From: Clostridia bacterium
GTDB taxonomy: Bacteria > Bacillota > Clostridia > Oscillospirales > Butyricicoccaceae
NCBI GenBank assembly: GCA_021205365.1
Contig: JAJPXP010000050.1
Location: forward strand, 11,126-58,846
Reading direction: 5' to 3'
Length of the DNA stretch: 47,721 nucleotides
The notes under the pieces are model-generated. The model did not search any database. It was not told where the DNA came from and saw nothing but the letters and a program-made list of their open reading frames with translations. A program made the translations under genes and the position numbers. Position 1 is the stretch's first letter; each line of letters starts with the position of its first letter. Below are positions 8,360 through 16,726 of the stretch, piece after piece.

Positions 8360-8666
8360 TTTTCTTCCTCCTTAAATAAATATATCCTGTCTTTTCTTTC
8401 CCCACAATGCCACGGCAAAATTCCATGATTACAAATTGTGCTATTGGAAATAATTATTGTTCTTATTATAACAAACTTCTCACAATATCGCAACGTATTT
8501 TTTGCAATTTGCACAAACCAAATTGCAGTTTTGCCGTCCGCAAGCCGATACTCTATTGGTACTATTTTTTCTCCTCATTTTTCCTCTATTGTGCTCTTTT
8601 TATCCTATAAAACGTATGTTTTTTCAAAATAAAAGGCGGAAGCCTGTCGCTTCCGCCCAACATATT
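8360..8666 (-). promoter_or_regulatory. pfkA promoter and intergenic region
   Basis: Minus strand TTGCGA (8488-8493), 17 bases, TATAAT (8465-8470) with an extended TGT. A GAGGAAG ribosome binding site precedes the ATG. Apart from this promoter and the rbr terminator near 8640, the 8371-8630 stretch is A/T-rich and shows no gene. Confidence 0.7.
8635..8657 (-). terminator. Intrinsic terminator of rbr
   Basis: 9-bp G/C-rich stem (8635-8643 with 8649-8657), followed on the minus strand by TTTTATTTTG. Confidence 0.85.
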
Positions 8667-9206
8667 TTAATAATTCTCTGCTTTGATCTCAAAATACGAC
8701 TGTGGATGCGCACATACCGGACAGACCTCCGGCGCTTGTTTGCCGACGACAATATGTCCGCAGTTGCGGCACTTCCAGATGGTATCGCCTTCTCTGGAGA
8801 AGACAATGCCCTTCTCAATGTTTTCCAGCAGCTTCAGATAGCGCTGCTCGTGCTCCTTTTCAATTTCGCCGACCTGCTCAAACAGGAATGCGATATAATC
8901 AAAGCCTTCCTCACGCGCTTCCTTTGCAAATGTTGCATACATGTCGGTCCACTCGTAGTTTTCACCTGCAGCGGCGTCCTTCAGGTTGGTTTCCGTATCG
9001 GGAATCTGTCCGCCATGCAGCAGCTTAAACCAGATTTTTGCATGCTCCTTTTCGTTTTCTGCTGTCTCCAGAAACAGTGCAGCAATCTGCTCATAGCCAT
9101 CCTTTTTCGCCTTGGAAGCATAGTAAGTGTACTTGCTTCTTGCCTGTGTCTCGCCAGCAAATGCCGCAGCGAGATTCGCTTCTGTTCTTGAACCCTTCAG
9201 TTCCAT
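8667..9206 (-). CDS. rbr: Rubrerythrin
   Basis: 179 residues. An N-terminal ferritin-like di-iron domain with the ExxH pairs (ENEKEHAK near residue 52 and EIEKEHEQ near 116) is followed by a C-terminal rubredoxin-like domain with two CxxC pairs (CRNCGH and CPVCAH, about 145-165). It reduces hydrogen peroxide in anaerobes using electrons from NAD(P)H via rubredoxin-type carriers. It lies 36 bases after perR and is probably co-transcribed with it. A small inverted repeat (GGGTAT/ATACCC, 9227-9241) lies in that gap. Confidence 0.97.
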   Translation of the reverse strand: MELKGSRTEANLAAAFAGETQARSKYTYYASKAKKDGYEQIAALFLETAENEKEHAKIWFKLLHGGQIPDTETNLKDAAAGENYEWTDMYATFAKEAREEGFDYIAFLFEQVGEIEKEHEQRYLKLLENIEKGIVFSREGDTIWKCRNCGHIVVGKQAPEVCPVCAHPQSYFEIKAENY

Positions 9207-9242
9207 TACGACACATCCTTTCCACAGGGTATGCTATACCCC

Positions 9243-9629
9243 TCACTCAGTTGTTTTATCCTTTACACAATTGCAGCATAAACCGTATAGAATTAAATCA
9301 TAGTCGGTGATCCCCGTATCAGGGAACATTTTTTCCCACTGCTCATGCAGGGGCTCCTCCGGCCAGATATCCACGATGCTGCCGCACTGTGTGCAGATCA
9401 TATGCTCATGATAGGCTAATTTATGATCAAAATGTTCCGAATCTCCCGGAACCACGACACGCCGGATCATCCGGTTGTCAGCAAGCTGATGGAGATTACG
9501 ATAAACCGTCGCAAGGCTGATAGTTGGCTCTTTTTTCCGTACTTCCTGATATACGGCATCAGCTGTCGGATGACATTGGGATTTCTCCACAGCCTTGCGG
9601 ATCAGCTCTCTCTGTCTTGAATATTTCAT
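9243..9629 (-). CDS. perR: Fur-family peroxide regulator, PerR-like
   Basis: 128 residues. Winged-helix N terminus (CHPTADAVYQEVRKKEPTIS), then the metal-sensing region GDSEHFDHKLAYHEH with the Asp/His ligands matching the regulatory iron site of PerR, and the structural zinc pairs CTQC and CCNC. Start at 9629: AGAGGTGG lies 5 bases upstream; a TTG further out is not needed. PerR proteins lose DNA binding when iron-catalysed oxidation hits their histidines. Its position directly before rbr supports a peroxide role over an iron-uptake (Fur) role. Confidence 0.88.
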   Translation of the reverse strand: MKYSRQRELIRKAVEKSQCHPTADAVYQEVRKKEPTISLATVYRNLHQLADNRMIRRVVVPGDSEHFDHKLAYHEHMICTQCGSIVDIWPEEPLHEQWEKMFPDTGITDYDLILYGLCCNCVKDKTTE

Positions 9630-9677
9630 CCGGCCACCTCTTTCCAATCATTCAAAACAAGAATCATTTCTGTTTTG

Positions 9678-9707
9678 ATAGTATCAGTTTTTTGACCGTA
9701 TTGTCAA
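9678..9707 (-). promoter_or_regulatory. perR-rbr promoter
   Basis: Minus strand TTGACA (9702-9707), 18 bases, TACTAT (9678-9683). Confidence 0.65.
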
Positions 9708-9735
9708 GCCCCATCCGAAAATCCTGTATCATTTG

Positions 9736-9839
9736 CATATCATTTATCATTATGCACAAAAGCATTTCGTCATTTTGTACATATCATTACTAATTTTTTC
9801 CGATTTCTATGGTATAATAGTACATATCAATTTATCATT
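9736..9839 (+). promoter_or_regulatory. Promoter of the polyphosphate kinase 2 gene with spaced CATATCA repeats
   Basis: Extended -10 TGGTATAAT (TATAAT at 9813-9818) without a good -35. CATATCA occurs at 9736, 9780 and 9823, spaced 44 and 43 bases (about four helical turns). The first and third copies are embedded in a longer similar stretch ending TTTATCATT. Possibly activator sites, which would fit the weak -35. Confidence 0.5.
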
Positions 9840-9860
9840 CAGTACAAGGAGGGGCACGCT

Positions 9861-11339
9861 ATGTTAAACACCATTGATTTCAACCGCCGCATGACTGATG
9901 TGGAATATCGTCTGGAAACCCGCGCAATACGTGGAGAACTGGCTAATTTGCAGCACCGTATGAAAGAAAGCAAGCTGCCTGTCATTGTACTGTTCGAGGG
10001 CTGGGATTCTTCCGGCAAGGGCAGTATGATTGCCAATATGATCCAGACCCTCGACCCTCGTTTTTTCAAGGTTTACAACACCAAGGACCCTACACCGGAA
10101 GAGCAGCGCTATCCTTTCCTGTGGCGTCACTGGAAAAGGACGCCGGAACGCGGCAAAATGGCAATATTTGACGAAAGCTGGTATCCTGAAGTTTCGCGTG
10201 CACGTATCGAAAAGGATTTGTGTGTGGAAGATGCCTACAGCCGTATGGACAGTATCAACACCTTTGAACGCCAGCTCTCTCAGGACGGCTATTTGATTAT
10301 TAAATTTTTCCTCCACATCTCTGCAAAAGAACAGGCAAGGCGTCATGCCAAGCTGATGAGCAACAAAAACACAAAATGGCGCGTGACCGAGCGCGACAAA
10401 TTCCGCAATAAACATTATAAAGAATATTATCGTGTTTACGATGAAATGCTGGAAAAGACCAACACAGTCTTTGCCCCTTGGCATATCATCAGCGCTATGG
10501 AACGCCGCAGCGCAATGAACGAAATCTATGAGATTATTGTGGATTCTATTCGTTCCGCTTTGGATGAAAAGAAAATCATTGTCCCCTCAGAGTACCATGC
10601 GCAGGTACATTCTTTCCATCTGATCAAACAGTCCAAGCTGGAGGATGTCCCGCTGTACCGCAATCTGGAAGATGCCACATACCGCACATTACTGAAGAAA
10701 GAACAGAAAAAGCTTGCCAAGCTGCATAACATCATTTATCGGGAGCGGATTCCAATTGTGATAGCATACGAAGGCTGGGACGCTGCCGGCAAAGGCGGCA
10801 ATATCAAGCGCCTGACGGCTGCACTGGACCCGCGCGGATATGAGGTTGTTCCGGTTGCCTCCCCAACCCCGATTGAAAAAGCACATAACCATCTGTGGCG
10901 CTTCTGGCAGAATCTGCCCAAAGACGGCCATGTGACTGTATTTGACCGCACCTGGTATGGCCGTGTTATGGTGGAACGTCTGGAGAGCTTCTGCTCTAAA
11001 GAGGAATGGAAGCGTGCTTATCAGGAGCTAAATGAGTTCGAATATGAGCTGCAGAAATGGGGCGCAATCCTCATCAAATTCTGGCTGCATATCGATTCCG
11101 ATGAACAGCTCCGCCGCTTTACGGAACGCCAGAATACACCAGAAAAGCAATGGAAAATCACAGATGAAGACTGGCGCAACCGGGAAAAGTGGGATCTGTA
11201 TGAAAATGCTGTCAACGATATGATTCGCCTGACCTCCACAGAATATGCTCCATGGACGATCATTGAATCCCAAGACAAAAAATTCGGGCGCATCAAGGCA
11301 ATCCAAACCCTGAACGATGCCATTGAAGCGAGAATATAG
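9861..11339 (+). CDS. Polyphosphate kinase 2 family, two-domain (polyphosphate:AMP phosphotransferase type)
   Basis: 492 residues with two PPK2 domains in tandem. The N-terminal copy has FEGWDSSGKGSMI (about residues 45-57) and FDESWYPEV. The C-terminal copy has YEGWDAAGKGGNI (about 297-309) and FDRTWYGRVMVERLE. Two-domain enzymes of this kind (class II, PAP) phosphorylate AMP to ADP with polyphosphate. The N-terminal copy departs more from the consensus (ESWY for RTWY), which is usual for the class. Monocistronic, with AAGGAGGGG upstream and a strong terminator after it. Confidence 0.92.
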   Translation: MLNTIDFNRRMTDVEYRLETRAIRGELANLQHRMKESKLPVIVLFEGWDSSGKGSMIANMIQTLDPRFFKVYNTKDPTPEEQRYPFLWRHWKRTPERGKMAIFDESWYPEVSRARIEKDLCVEDAYSRMDSINTFERQLSQDGYLIIKFFLHISAKEQARRHAKLMSNKNTKWRVTERDKFRNKHYKEYYRVYDEMLEKTNTVFAPWHIISAMERRSAMNEIYEIIVDSIRSALDEKKIIVPSEYHAQVHSFHLIKQSKLEDVPLYRNLEDATYRTLLKKEQKKLAKLHNIIYRERIPIVIAYEGWDAAGKGGNIKRLTAALDPRGYEVVPVASPTPIEKAHNHLWRFWQNLPKDGHVTVFDRTWYGRVMVERLESFCSKEEWKRAYQELNEFEYELQKWGAILIKFWLHIDSDEQLRRFTERQNTPEKQWKITDEDWRNREKWDLYENAVNDMIRLTSTEYAPWTIIESQDKKFGRIKAIQTLNDAIEARI

Positions 11340-11346
11340 GCAAACC

Positions 11347-11374
11347 AAAGGCTCCCTGCAACGAGGGAGCCTTT
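11347..11374. terminator. Bidirectional intrinsic terminator
   Basis: Perfect 11-bp stem (11347-11357 with 11364-11374) then TT; shared by the polyphosphate kinase gene and the convergent LysR gene. Confidence 0.85.
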
Positions 11375-11391
11375 TTCATGTATTTTCCGAA

Positions 11392-12273
11392 TCAATCTGT
11401 GATATTTCTGCCATACTGTGCACAGATATCAATGAACTGCTGCAGGCTTGTGCCAAAATACTTGTTTTTATGCCATACAATGGTAAATTGGCGTTCCAGA
11501 GAGGCATCTGCCACATGGATTTCCACGAGGCGGCCGGAACGGAGGCGCTCGGAGGCCAGACGGCGGGAAATCACCGTCATACCAAAGCCCATTTCCGTAC
11601 CGCGCAGGATGGCTTCACTGTTGTTACACACCCACTGGGCATTTACCCGCGGCATGACCGTTTCAAATACCTCGCGGGTACCGCTGCCCTTCTCACGCAG
11701 AATAAACGGAATGTCCTGCAGCTCTGCCAGACGGACCGTTTTTTTGTTTCCAAACGGATTTTTATCCCGCGCACAGACCAGCGCAAGTGGGTCATTCATC
11801 ATAAACTGTGTGACCAGATCCGGGCTGGTAATTTTACCCTCCACAATTGCCACGTCCAACTCGCTTTTTAGCAGCATCTGTTCCATGACATGTGTATTAT
11901 CAACCACGACCTGTGGCGACTGGTTTCCTGTTTCCCTCATATACCGCTGCAATGCGCCGCCAAGGACACAGGTGCCCACCGTAACCGTCGCGCCCACACG
12001 CAGCAGATCGGTTTCATCTGCGTTTTTCAGCCGCTGCTCCATCGCATCATACATGGACAAAATATGCCTCGCATATTCACGCAGCTGTGTACCCGTCGGC
12101 GTTATATAGAGCCGGCGTCCCAGACGCTCAAACAGGCGTACACCATATTGATCTTCTATTTCACCAATGGTTCCACTGACAGACGGCTGTGCAATATGCA
12201 TCTTTTTTGCCGCTTCGCTCATGCTTCCGCAATCAGCAACCGCCAGGAAAATCCGCAGATTCCGTAAGGTCAT
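11392..12273 (-). CDS. LysR family transcriptional regulator
   Basis: 293 residues. N-terminal winged HTH (residues 1-60; CGSMSEAAKKMHIAQPSVSGTI is the recognition helix region), a linker helix, then a periplasmic-binding-like effector domain (about 90-290). Most like the CysL/CysB-like group (VGATVTVGTCVLGGAL at the start of the effector domain). No adjacent divergent target gene is present, so the ligand and regulon are unknown. Confidence 0.92.
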   Translation of the reverse strand: MTLRNLRIFLAVADCGSMSEAAKKMHIAQPSVSGTIGEIEDQYGVRLFERLGRRLYITPTGTQLREYARHILSMYDAMEQRLKNADETDLLRVGATVTVGTCVLGGALQRYMRETGNQSPQVVVDNTHVMEQMLLKSELDVAIVEGKITSPDLVTQFMMNDPLALVCARDKNPFGNKKTVRLAELQDIPFILREKGSGTREVFETVMPRVNAQWVCNNSEAILRGTEMGFGMTVISRRLASERLRSGRLVEIHVADASLERQFTIVWHKNKYFGTSLQQFIDICAQYGRNITD

Positions 12274-12340
12274 CCTGTATCATCTCCATCTATTATCTAT
12301 AACAAAAAGGCTGTGTATATCATCCCTTATCATAATTATT

Positions 12341-12416
12341 ATTATACAGTATATAGTTTTTTTGCACAATGTACGTTTTATACATAAATTATTTTTTGTT
12401 GATTTGCACAATGCAC
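12341..12416 (-). promoter_or_regulatory. LysR gene promoter
   Basis: Minus strand TTGTGC (12364-12369), 17 bases, TATAAT (12341-12346). TTTGCACAATG occurs twice (12361-12371 and 12403-12413), 42 bases apart, with one copy on the -35; a candidate autoregulatory site. Confidence 0.55.
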
Positions 12417-12445
12417 AAAAGCAGTATTCATATTTTTTGCAAAAA

Positions 12446-12477
12446 ATATGCCGCACAGGCTGTCCTGAACGGCATAT
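12446..12477 (-). terminator. Intrinsic terminator of the aldolase gene
   Basis: 8-bp outer stem (12446-12453 with 12470-12477) plus an inner 4-bp stem (CAGG/CCTG), followed on the minus strand by a run of T. Confidence 0.85.
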
Positions 12478-12493
12478 CGGTTATCAAATTGGA

Positions 12494-13468
12494 TTATTCC
12501 TGATCCAAATCAAGATAGAAACGCGCATAATCATGGCGTTTTCCCTTTGTAAAGCTGATTGCAGAACGCGGATGCATGTTCAGACGTCCGGTCAGCAGGT
12601 AGGCACTGTTGTAGCCCCACTGTACGCCCTCTTCACGCAGCTTGTCCATGTGCTTCTCCAAAAAGCGCAGAACCGGTGTCATATGGTAATTCGGGTTCTT
12701 CAGGAAGCCGAGCAGCTGTTCCAGCATACAGTTGCCTGCGCCGCGGCCCATACCGTTCATGGTAGCGTCCAACATGCTGACGCCCATAGCGCACGCTTCA
12801 ATGGTATTTGCAAATGCCAGCATCTGGTTGTTATGGGCATGGATGCCAACCTGCTTTCCGTATTTGTCCATCTTCTCCATGTACATTTCAGACAAAACGC
12901 GGATTTCCTCCGGATACAGGGAGCCATAGCTGTCTACCAGATAAACAGCATTTGCCGAGCTCTGGCCAATCATCTCCAGTGCTTCCAGCAAATCCTCTTT
13001 GCGCGCCTTGGAAATCGCCATGATATTGCAGGTAGTTTCATAGCCCATTTTTGCACAATGCTCGATCATTTCGATTGCAGACGGTATCGTGTTGATATAG
13101 GTTGCAACGCGGACCAGGTCAATCGGGCTGTTGCTGCGCTCTACAATGTCACGCTTGTAATTGGTTCTGCCGACATCTGCCATAACAGCAATCTTCATAT
13201 CAGTATCGTTCTCACCGACGATATCATAGATATCCTCATCATGGCAGAACTTCCACTTGCCAAATTCCGCCGGATCAAATAAATCCTTGGAAGCCTTATA
13301 GCCAAATTCCATATAATCCACGCCTGCCTCCAGATTGGTCTGATACAGGTCGCGGATAAATTCATCTGTAAAGTAAAAATTATTGCACAGGCCTCCGTCA
13401 CGGATGGTTGCATCTACAACCTTGATATCCTTGCGGAAGGTCATCAAATTGCCCTTCTGTGGTGCCAT
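12494..13468 (-). CDS. Aldolase catalytic-domain protein (DRE-TIM / HMGL-like)
   Basis: 324 residues. The DRE-TIM metallolyase signature is present as DATIRDGGLCN (about residues 19-29). The metal histidines are in IHAHNNQ (about 210) and a Gly-rich MNGMGRGAGN follows. The fold is shared by homocitrate and isopropylmalate synthases and 4-hydroxy-2-oxovalerate aldolase, but there is no regulatory domain or DmpG-type partner here, so the substrate is unknown. GAGAGGA precedes the ATG. Transcribed alone. Confidence 0.85.
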   Translation of the reverse strand: MAPQKGNLMTFRKDIKVVDATIRDGGLCNNFYFTDEFIRDLYQTNLEAGVDYMEFGYKASKDLFDPAEFGKWKFCHDEDIYDIVGENDTDMKIAVMADVGRTNYKRDIVERSNSPIDLVRVATYINTIPSAIEMIEHCAKMGYETTCNIMAISKARKEDLLEALEMIGQSSANAVYLVDSYGSLYPEEIRVLSEMYMEKMDKYGKQVGIHAHNNQMLAFANTIEACAMGVSMLDATMNGMGRGAGNCMLEQLLGFLKNPNYHMTPVLRFLEKHMDKLREEGVQWGYNSAYLLTGRLNMHPRSAISFTKGKRHDYARFYLDLDQE

Positions 13469-13501
13469 GGTAAAAATCCTCTCGAATATTATACTTTAGT
13501 A

Positions 13502-13530
13502 AATTAAACTGTAACTGAGTAAACTGTCAA
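13502..13530 (-). promoter_or_regulatory. Candidate promoter of the aldolase gene
   Basis: Minus strand TTGACA (13525-13530), 17 bases, TTAATT (13502-13507). Confidence 0.5.
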
Positions 13531-13542
13531 TCCTTTAAAACA

Positions 13543-13566
13543 GCCTCCTGCACAACGGCAGGAGGC
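13543..13566 (-). terminator. Intrinsic terminator of tsf
   Basis: 9-bp G/C-rich stem (13543-13551 with 13558-13566), followed by TTTTAAAG on the minus strand. Confidence 0.8.
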
Positions 13567-13600
13567 CGCAGGTTATGCATTCAATTTCGTAATTACAAAA

Positions 13601-14533
13601 TTACTTTGTCATGGAAGCAACTTCTGCAGCGAAGTCGTCCTGCTTCTTTTCAATGCCTTCGCCCTTCTCGTAACGGGTGTACTTCGCCAGCTTAATGGAG
13701 CCGCCCAGTTCCTTTGCTACAGCAGCGATGTGCTTCTCAACGGAAACCTTGTTCTCCTTAACAAAAGCCTGCTGCAGGAGGCAGTTCTCCTCGTAGTACT
13801 TGCCAATACGGCCCATAACCATCTTCTCGATGATGTTCTGCGGCTTCGGCTTAGCAGCGGTCTTGTTCTCCTCCATAGCCTGAGCCAGCAGGATTTCCTT
13901 CTCTCTGTCCAATGTAGCCTGATCTACGTCAGACTTGTCCATGAACAGCGGGCGCATTGCAGCAGCCTGCATGCCGATATCCTTGCCCAGCTCAGCAACA
14001 GCCGGGTTGCCCTTGATATCATCAGATACTTCCAGAGCTACCAGAACACCGATGACACCGCCCATATGGGTGTAGCCAACGTTTACAGTGCTCTCATCGT
14101 AACGCTCGAAACGGCGGATCTGCAGGTTCTCGCCGATAGTCAAAACCTTATCCTGCAGAGCGCCAGCAACGTCGGTATCGCCCATCTTGCAAGCCTTCAG
14201 AGCATCAACGTCAGCCGGGTTTTCTGTGATAACTACCTTAGCTACATCAGAAGCGAACTTCTGGAAATCAGCGTTCTTAGCAACGAAGTCAGTCTCAGAA
14301 TTAACTTCAACAATTGCAGCAGCGCCGCATGCGTCGCATACTTCAATGGTTACAATGCCTTCAGCAGCAATGCGGCTAGCCTTCTTAGCAGCCTTAGCCA
14401 AGCCCTTTTCACGCAGAATTTCAACTGCCTTGTCGAAATCACCGTCAGCTTCCTGCAGTGCCTTCTTGCAATCCATCATACCAACATTGGTCTGCTCACG
14501 CAGAGCTTTAACATCCTTTGCAGTAAATGCCAT
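13601..14533 (-). CDS. tsf: Elongation factor Ts
   Basis: 310 residues. Nucleotide exchange factor that releases GDP from EF-Tu in the cytosol. The N-terminal UBA-like domain carries the family signature LREQTNVGMMDCKKAL (about residues 11-26) and TDFVAKN follows (about 80), with the double core domain after it. The ATG at 14533 has GGGAGGAC upstream; an upstream in-frame start is unsupported. Second gene of the rpsB-tsf operon. Confidence 0.97.
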   Translation of the reverse strand: MAFTAKDVKALREQTNVGMMDCKKALQEADGDFDKAVEILREKGLAKAAKKASRIAAEGIVTIEVCDACGAAAIVEVNSETDFVAKNADFQKFASDVAKVVITENPADVDALKACKMGDTDVAGALQDKVLTIGENLQIRRFERYDESTVNVGYTHMGGVIGVLVALEVSDDIKGNPAVAELGKDIGMQAAAMRPLFMDKSDVDQATLDREKEILLAQAMEENKTAAKPKPQNIIEKMVMGRIGKYYEENCLLQQAFVKENKVSVEKHIAAVAKELGGSIKLAKYTRYEKGEGIEKKQDDFAAEVASMTK

Positions 14534-14572
14534 GATGTGAGTCCTCCCTAGTATTATTCCGTTTTTTGTGAA

Positions 14573-14604
14573 AAAAGCCCGCCCGATCAACACGGCGGGC
14601 TTTT
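14573..14604 (-). terminator. Intercistronic terminator/attenuator between rpsB and tsf
   Basis: Perfect 11-bp stem (14573-14583 with 14594-14604) followed on the minus strand by TTTTTTC. It sits in the 90-base gap between rpsB and tsf, with no clear new promoter, so tsf expression depends on read-through. Confidence 0.8.
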
Positions 14605-14623
14605 CCTGATATCATTTCAAAAC

Positions 14624-15349
14624 TTATTCAGCAGCCTTTTCCTCTGCCTCTTCAGAAGCGAGCTGTTCGCCCTGCTTGCCTTCCAGAACAGCGTTAGCCA
14701 TGGTGGAAGAGATCAGCTTGATAGCGCGGATTGCGTCATCATTGCCCGGGATAACGTAGTCAACTTCATCCGGATCACAGTTGGTATCAACGATAGCTAC
14801 TACCGGAATCTTCAGCTTGCGAGCTTCAGCAATGGCATTCTTTTCCTTGCGCGGATCAACAACGAACATAGCGCCCGGCAGCTTCTTCATGTCCTTAACG
14901 CCGCCCAGGTACTTTTCCAGCTTAGCAATCTCCAGCTGCAGCTTGATAACTTCCTTCTTCGGCAGCAGATCAAAAGTGCCGTCTTCCTGCATCTTCTTCA
15001 GCTGGTTCAGACGAGCGATACGGGTACGCATAGTGGTAAAGTTGGTCAGCATGCCGCCCAGCCATCTAGCGTTTACATAGTACATACCAGCGCGCTCAGC
15101 TTCCTCACGAATCGCGTCCTGTGCCTGCTTCTTGGTACCAACGAACAGGATGGATTCGCCAGCAGCAGCGGTATCACGTACGAAGAAGTAAGCTTCTTCC
15201 AGCTTCTTAACGGTCTTCTGCAGATCGATAATGTAGATACCGTTTCTTTCGGTGAAAATGTACTGCGCCATTTTCGGGTTCCATCTTCTGGTCTGATGAC
15301 CGAAGTGCACGCCTGCTTCCAGCAGCTGCTTCATAGAAATAACTGACAT
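14624..15349 (-). CDS. rpsB: Ribosomal protein S2
   Basis: 241 residues, normal length. 30S ribosomal protein. Family signatures: [22 protein letters not shown] (residues 6-27) and the [22 protein letters not shown] segment (about 180-200). AAGGAGGAC at 15354-15362 sets the start at 15349. The short acidic, Ala/Glu-rich C-terminal tail is usual. First gene of the operon with tsf. Confidence 0.98.
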   Translation of the reverse strand: MSVISMKQLLEAGVHFGHQTRRWNPKMAQYIFTERNGIYIIDLQKTVKKLEEAYFFVRDTAAAGESILFVGTKKQAQDAIREEAERAGMYYVNARWLGGMLTNFTTMRTRIARLNQLKKMQEDGTFDLLPKKEVIKLQLEIAKLEKYLGGVKDMKKLPGAMFVVDPRKEKNAIAEARKLKIPVVAIVDTNCDPDEVDYVIPGNDDAIRAIKLISSTMANAVLEGKQGEQLASEEAEEKAAE

Positions 15350-15496
15350 TGAAATGTCCTCCTTAGTTTTTCCTCCACATCGTTCCATTTGGCAGCGACC
15401 CTGCACTCTATGTCTACAGGGCACCACGCCGCTTTACGCGATGTGTGTGTATTTTTCATACCAGATGATTTTATCATATACAGTTGGGAAACGCAA
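15350..15496 (-). promoter_or_regulatory. rpsB promoter and 5' leader
   Basis: Minus strand TTGCGT (15491-15496), 17 bases, TAAAAT (15468-15473). The transcript would carry a leader of about 110 bases with a short hairpin (CCCTG/CAGGG, 15399-15403 with 15417-15421). A ribosomal-protein autoregulatory leader is possible; only the length and hairpin suggest it. Confidence 0.55.
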
Positions 15497-15507
15497 GAAA
15501 AACTTTT

Positions 15508-15816
15508 TTATTTTTTCGAAAAACATTCCTTTTCATCCCGTTTCCGGTCAAAGGGCTGCTTTGGACAAAAGCTGGTCAGGATAATGTCATCCCCGATCCG
15601 GCGGATGGCTTCCCATGGAATCACAAAATCCTCCCGCCTTCCCAGAAGACTGAACTTTACCCTTCCCGGCACCACAATAGCTACCAGCCGTCCAGTGCAG
15701 GTATCGATTTCCACATCATTGACATATCCCAGCCGGCTTCCGTCACAAATGCTGATAACCTCCTTGCACCGCAGGTCAACGATGCGGCAGCAGGAGCCAT
15801 GCGGAAATTCCTGCAT
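15508..15816 (-). CDS. YlmC/YmxH family PRC-barrel protein
   Basis: 102 residues, the usual family size. A PRC-barrel-like core with the characteristic order RIVDLRCKEVISICDGSRLGYVNDVEID, then GRLVAIVVPG, then FVIPWEAIRRIGDDIIL. The family is linked to sporulation in Firmicutes but its biochemical role is unknown. The ATG lies one base after the stop of the deacetylase gene, with GGAGG inside that gene's end, so it is the last gene of a three-gene operon. Confidence 0.9.
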   Translation of the reverse strand: MQEFPHGSCCRIVDLRCKEVISICDGSRLGYVNDVEIDTCTGRLVAIVVPGRVKFSLLGRREDFVIPWEAIRRIGDDIILTSFCPKQPFDRKRDEKECFSKK

Positions 15817-15817
15817 A

Positions 15818-16711
15818 TCAGCTTCCCTCCTCTATCTGTCCCAGCATCTTCTGCCAAAACTGCTCACTGCTCAGCCGTCCATCGCGGTTGTAGCGGCGGA
15901 TATTCTTCAAGCATGCCGGATCATGCACAATGCTGGTAATCCCCTCTTCGCAGCTGAGGGATGCCGGAAAACCGCATTCCTCCACCAGCAAATCGGTTTC
16001 TTCATTTCTTGCACCGTACGGATACGTGTAACAAACGGGTTTCGGAATGCCCAGTGATACAAACAAATCCTGTGCTTTCTGTGTGTCATCCATAAAAATG
16101 GTCCGGTAGGCCGCTTCATCCTCTCCTGTCTGGCGTAAGCAACCTTTACGCGGATTCAGCTCATGAAAATCGTAGGAATGGTTCTGTATTTCTATCACGC
16201 CGGAATTAGACATCTCCAAAAGTTCCTCCCGGGTACAGTAAGACCATGCCTCATGCTCCTCCGGATCATCGGTTTCGGAAAATTGCTCCACCAGCGCCCC
16301 TACCGGCGACAGCACCGCCTGCATGCCATATTTCTGCAGCAGCGGATATGCATTGCTGTAATTGTTATAGTATCCGTCATCAAAGGTCAGCATAACCGGT
16401 TTTTCCGGCAGCGGTGTTCCGTTATTTACATAGGAAATCAGATCGGTAAAAATTACTGTCTCATATCCCCGGTCTGACAGATATTTTAAATCCTGTTCCA
16501 GCATAGCTGGTGAAATGACATATTCCCCCGGTGAATCACCTTCATCCGTCACGCTATGATACATTGCCACTGGAAGCATCACAGCAGTATCCTGTGCAGA
16601 GGCCGTTTTGGCTTTCTGCCTCTCAATGCCCGCGCCAACCACGGCAAAGAGCAGCAGTATGCCCAGTATAACAGCTTCACAGTGCCATGGCCTTTTTTTC
16701 GGTTTTCTCAC
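15818..16711 (-). CDS. Membrane-anchored polysaccharide deacetylase
   Basis: 297 residues from a GTG start (AAAGGCGGTGG upstream). A basic N terminus and one hydrophobic segment (about residues 13-28) act as a signal anchor. The NodB domain has MTFDDGYYNN (about 108-117, catalytic Asp pair) and IQNHSYDFHEL (metal histidines, about 175). It removes acetyl groups from cell-wall or exopolysaccharide outside the membrane. Grouping with an amidase and a YlmC protein suggests peptidoglycan remodelling, perhaps in sporulation. Confidence 0.88.
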   Translation of the reverse strand: MRKPKKRPWHCEAVILGILLLFAVVGAGIERQKAKTASAQDTAVMLPVAMYHSVTDEGDSPGEYVISPAMLEQDLKYLSDRGYETVIFTDLISYVNNGTPLPEKPVMLTFDDGYYNNYSNAYPLLQKYGMQAVLSPVGALVEQFSETDDPEEHEAWSYCTREELLEMSNSGVIEIQNHSYDFHELNPRKGCLRQTGEDEAAYRTIFMDDTQKAQDLFVSLGIPKPVCYTYPYGARNEETDLLVEECGFPASLSCEEGITSIVHDPACLKNIRRYNRDGRLSSEQFWQKMLGQIEEGS

Positions 16712-16726
16712 TATATGCCACCGCCT

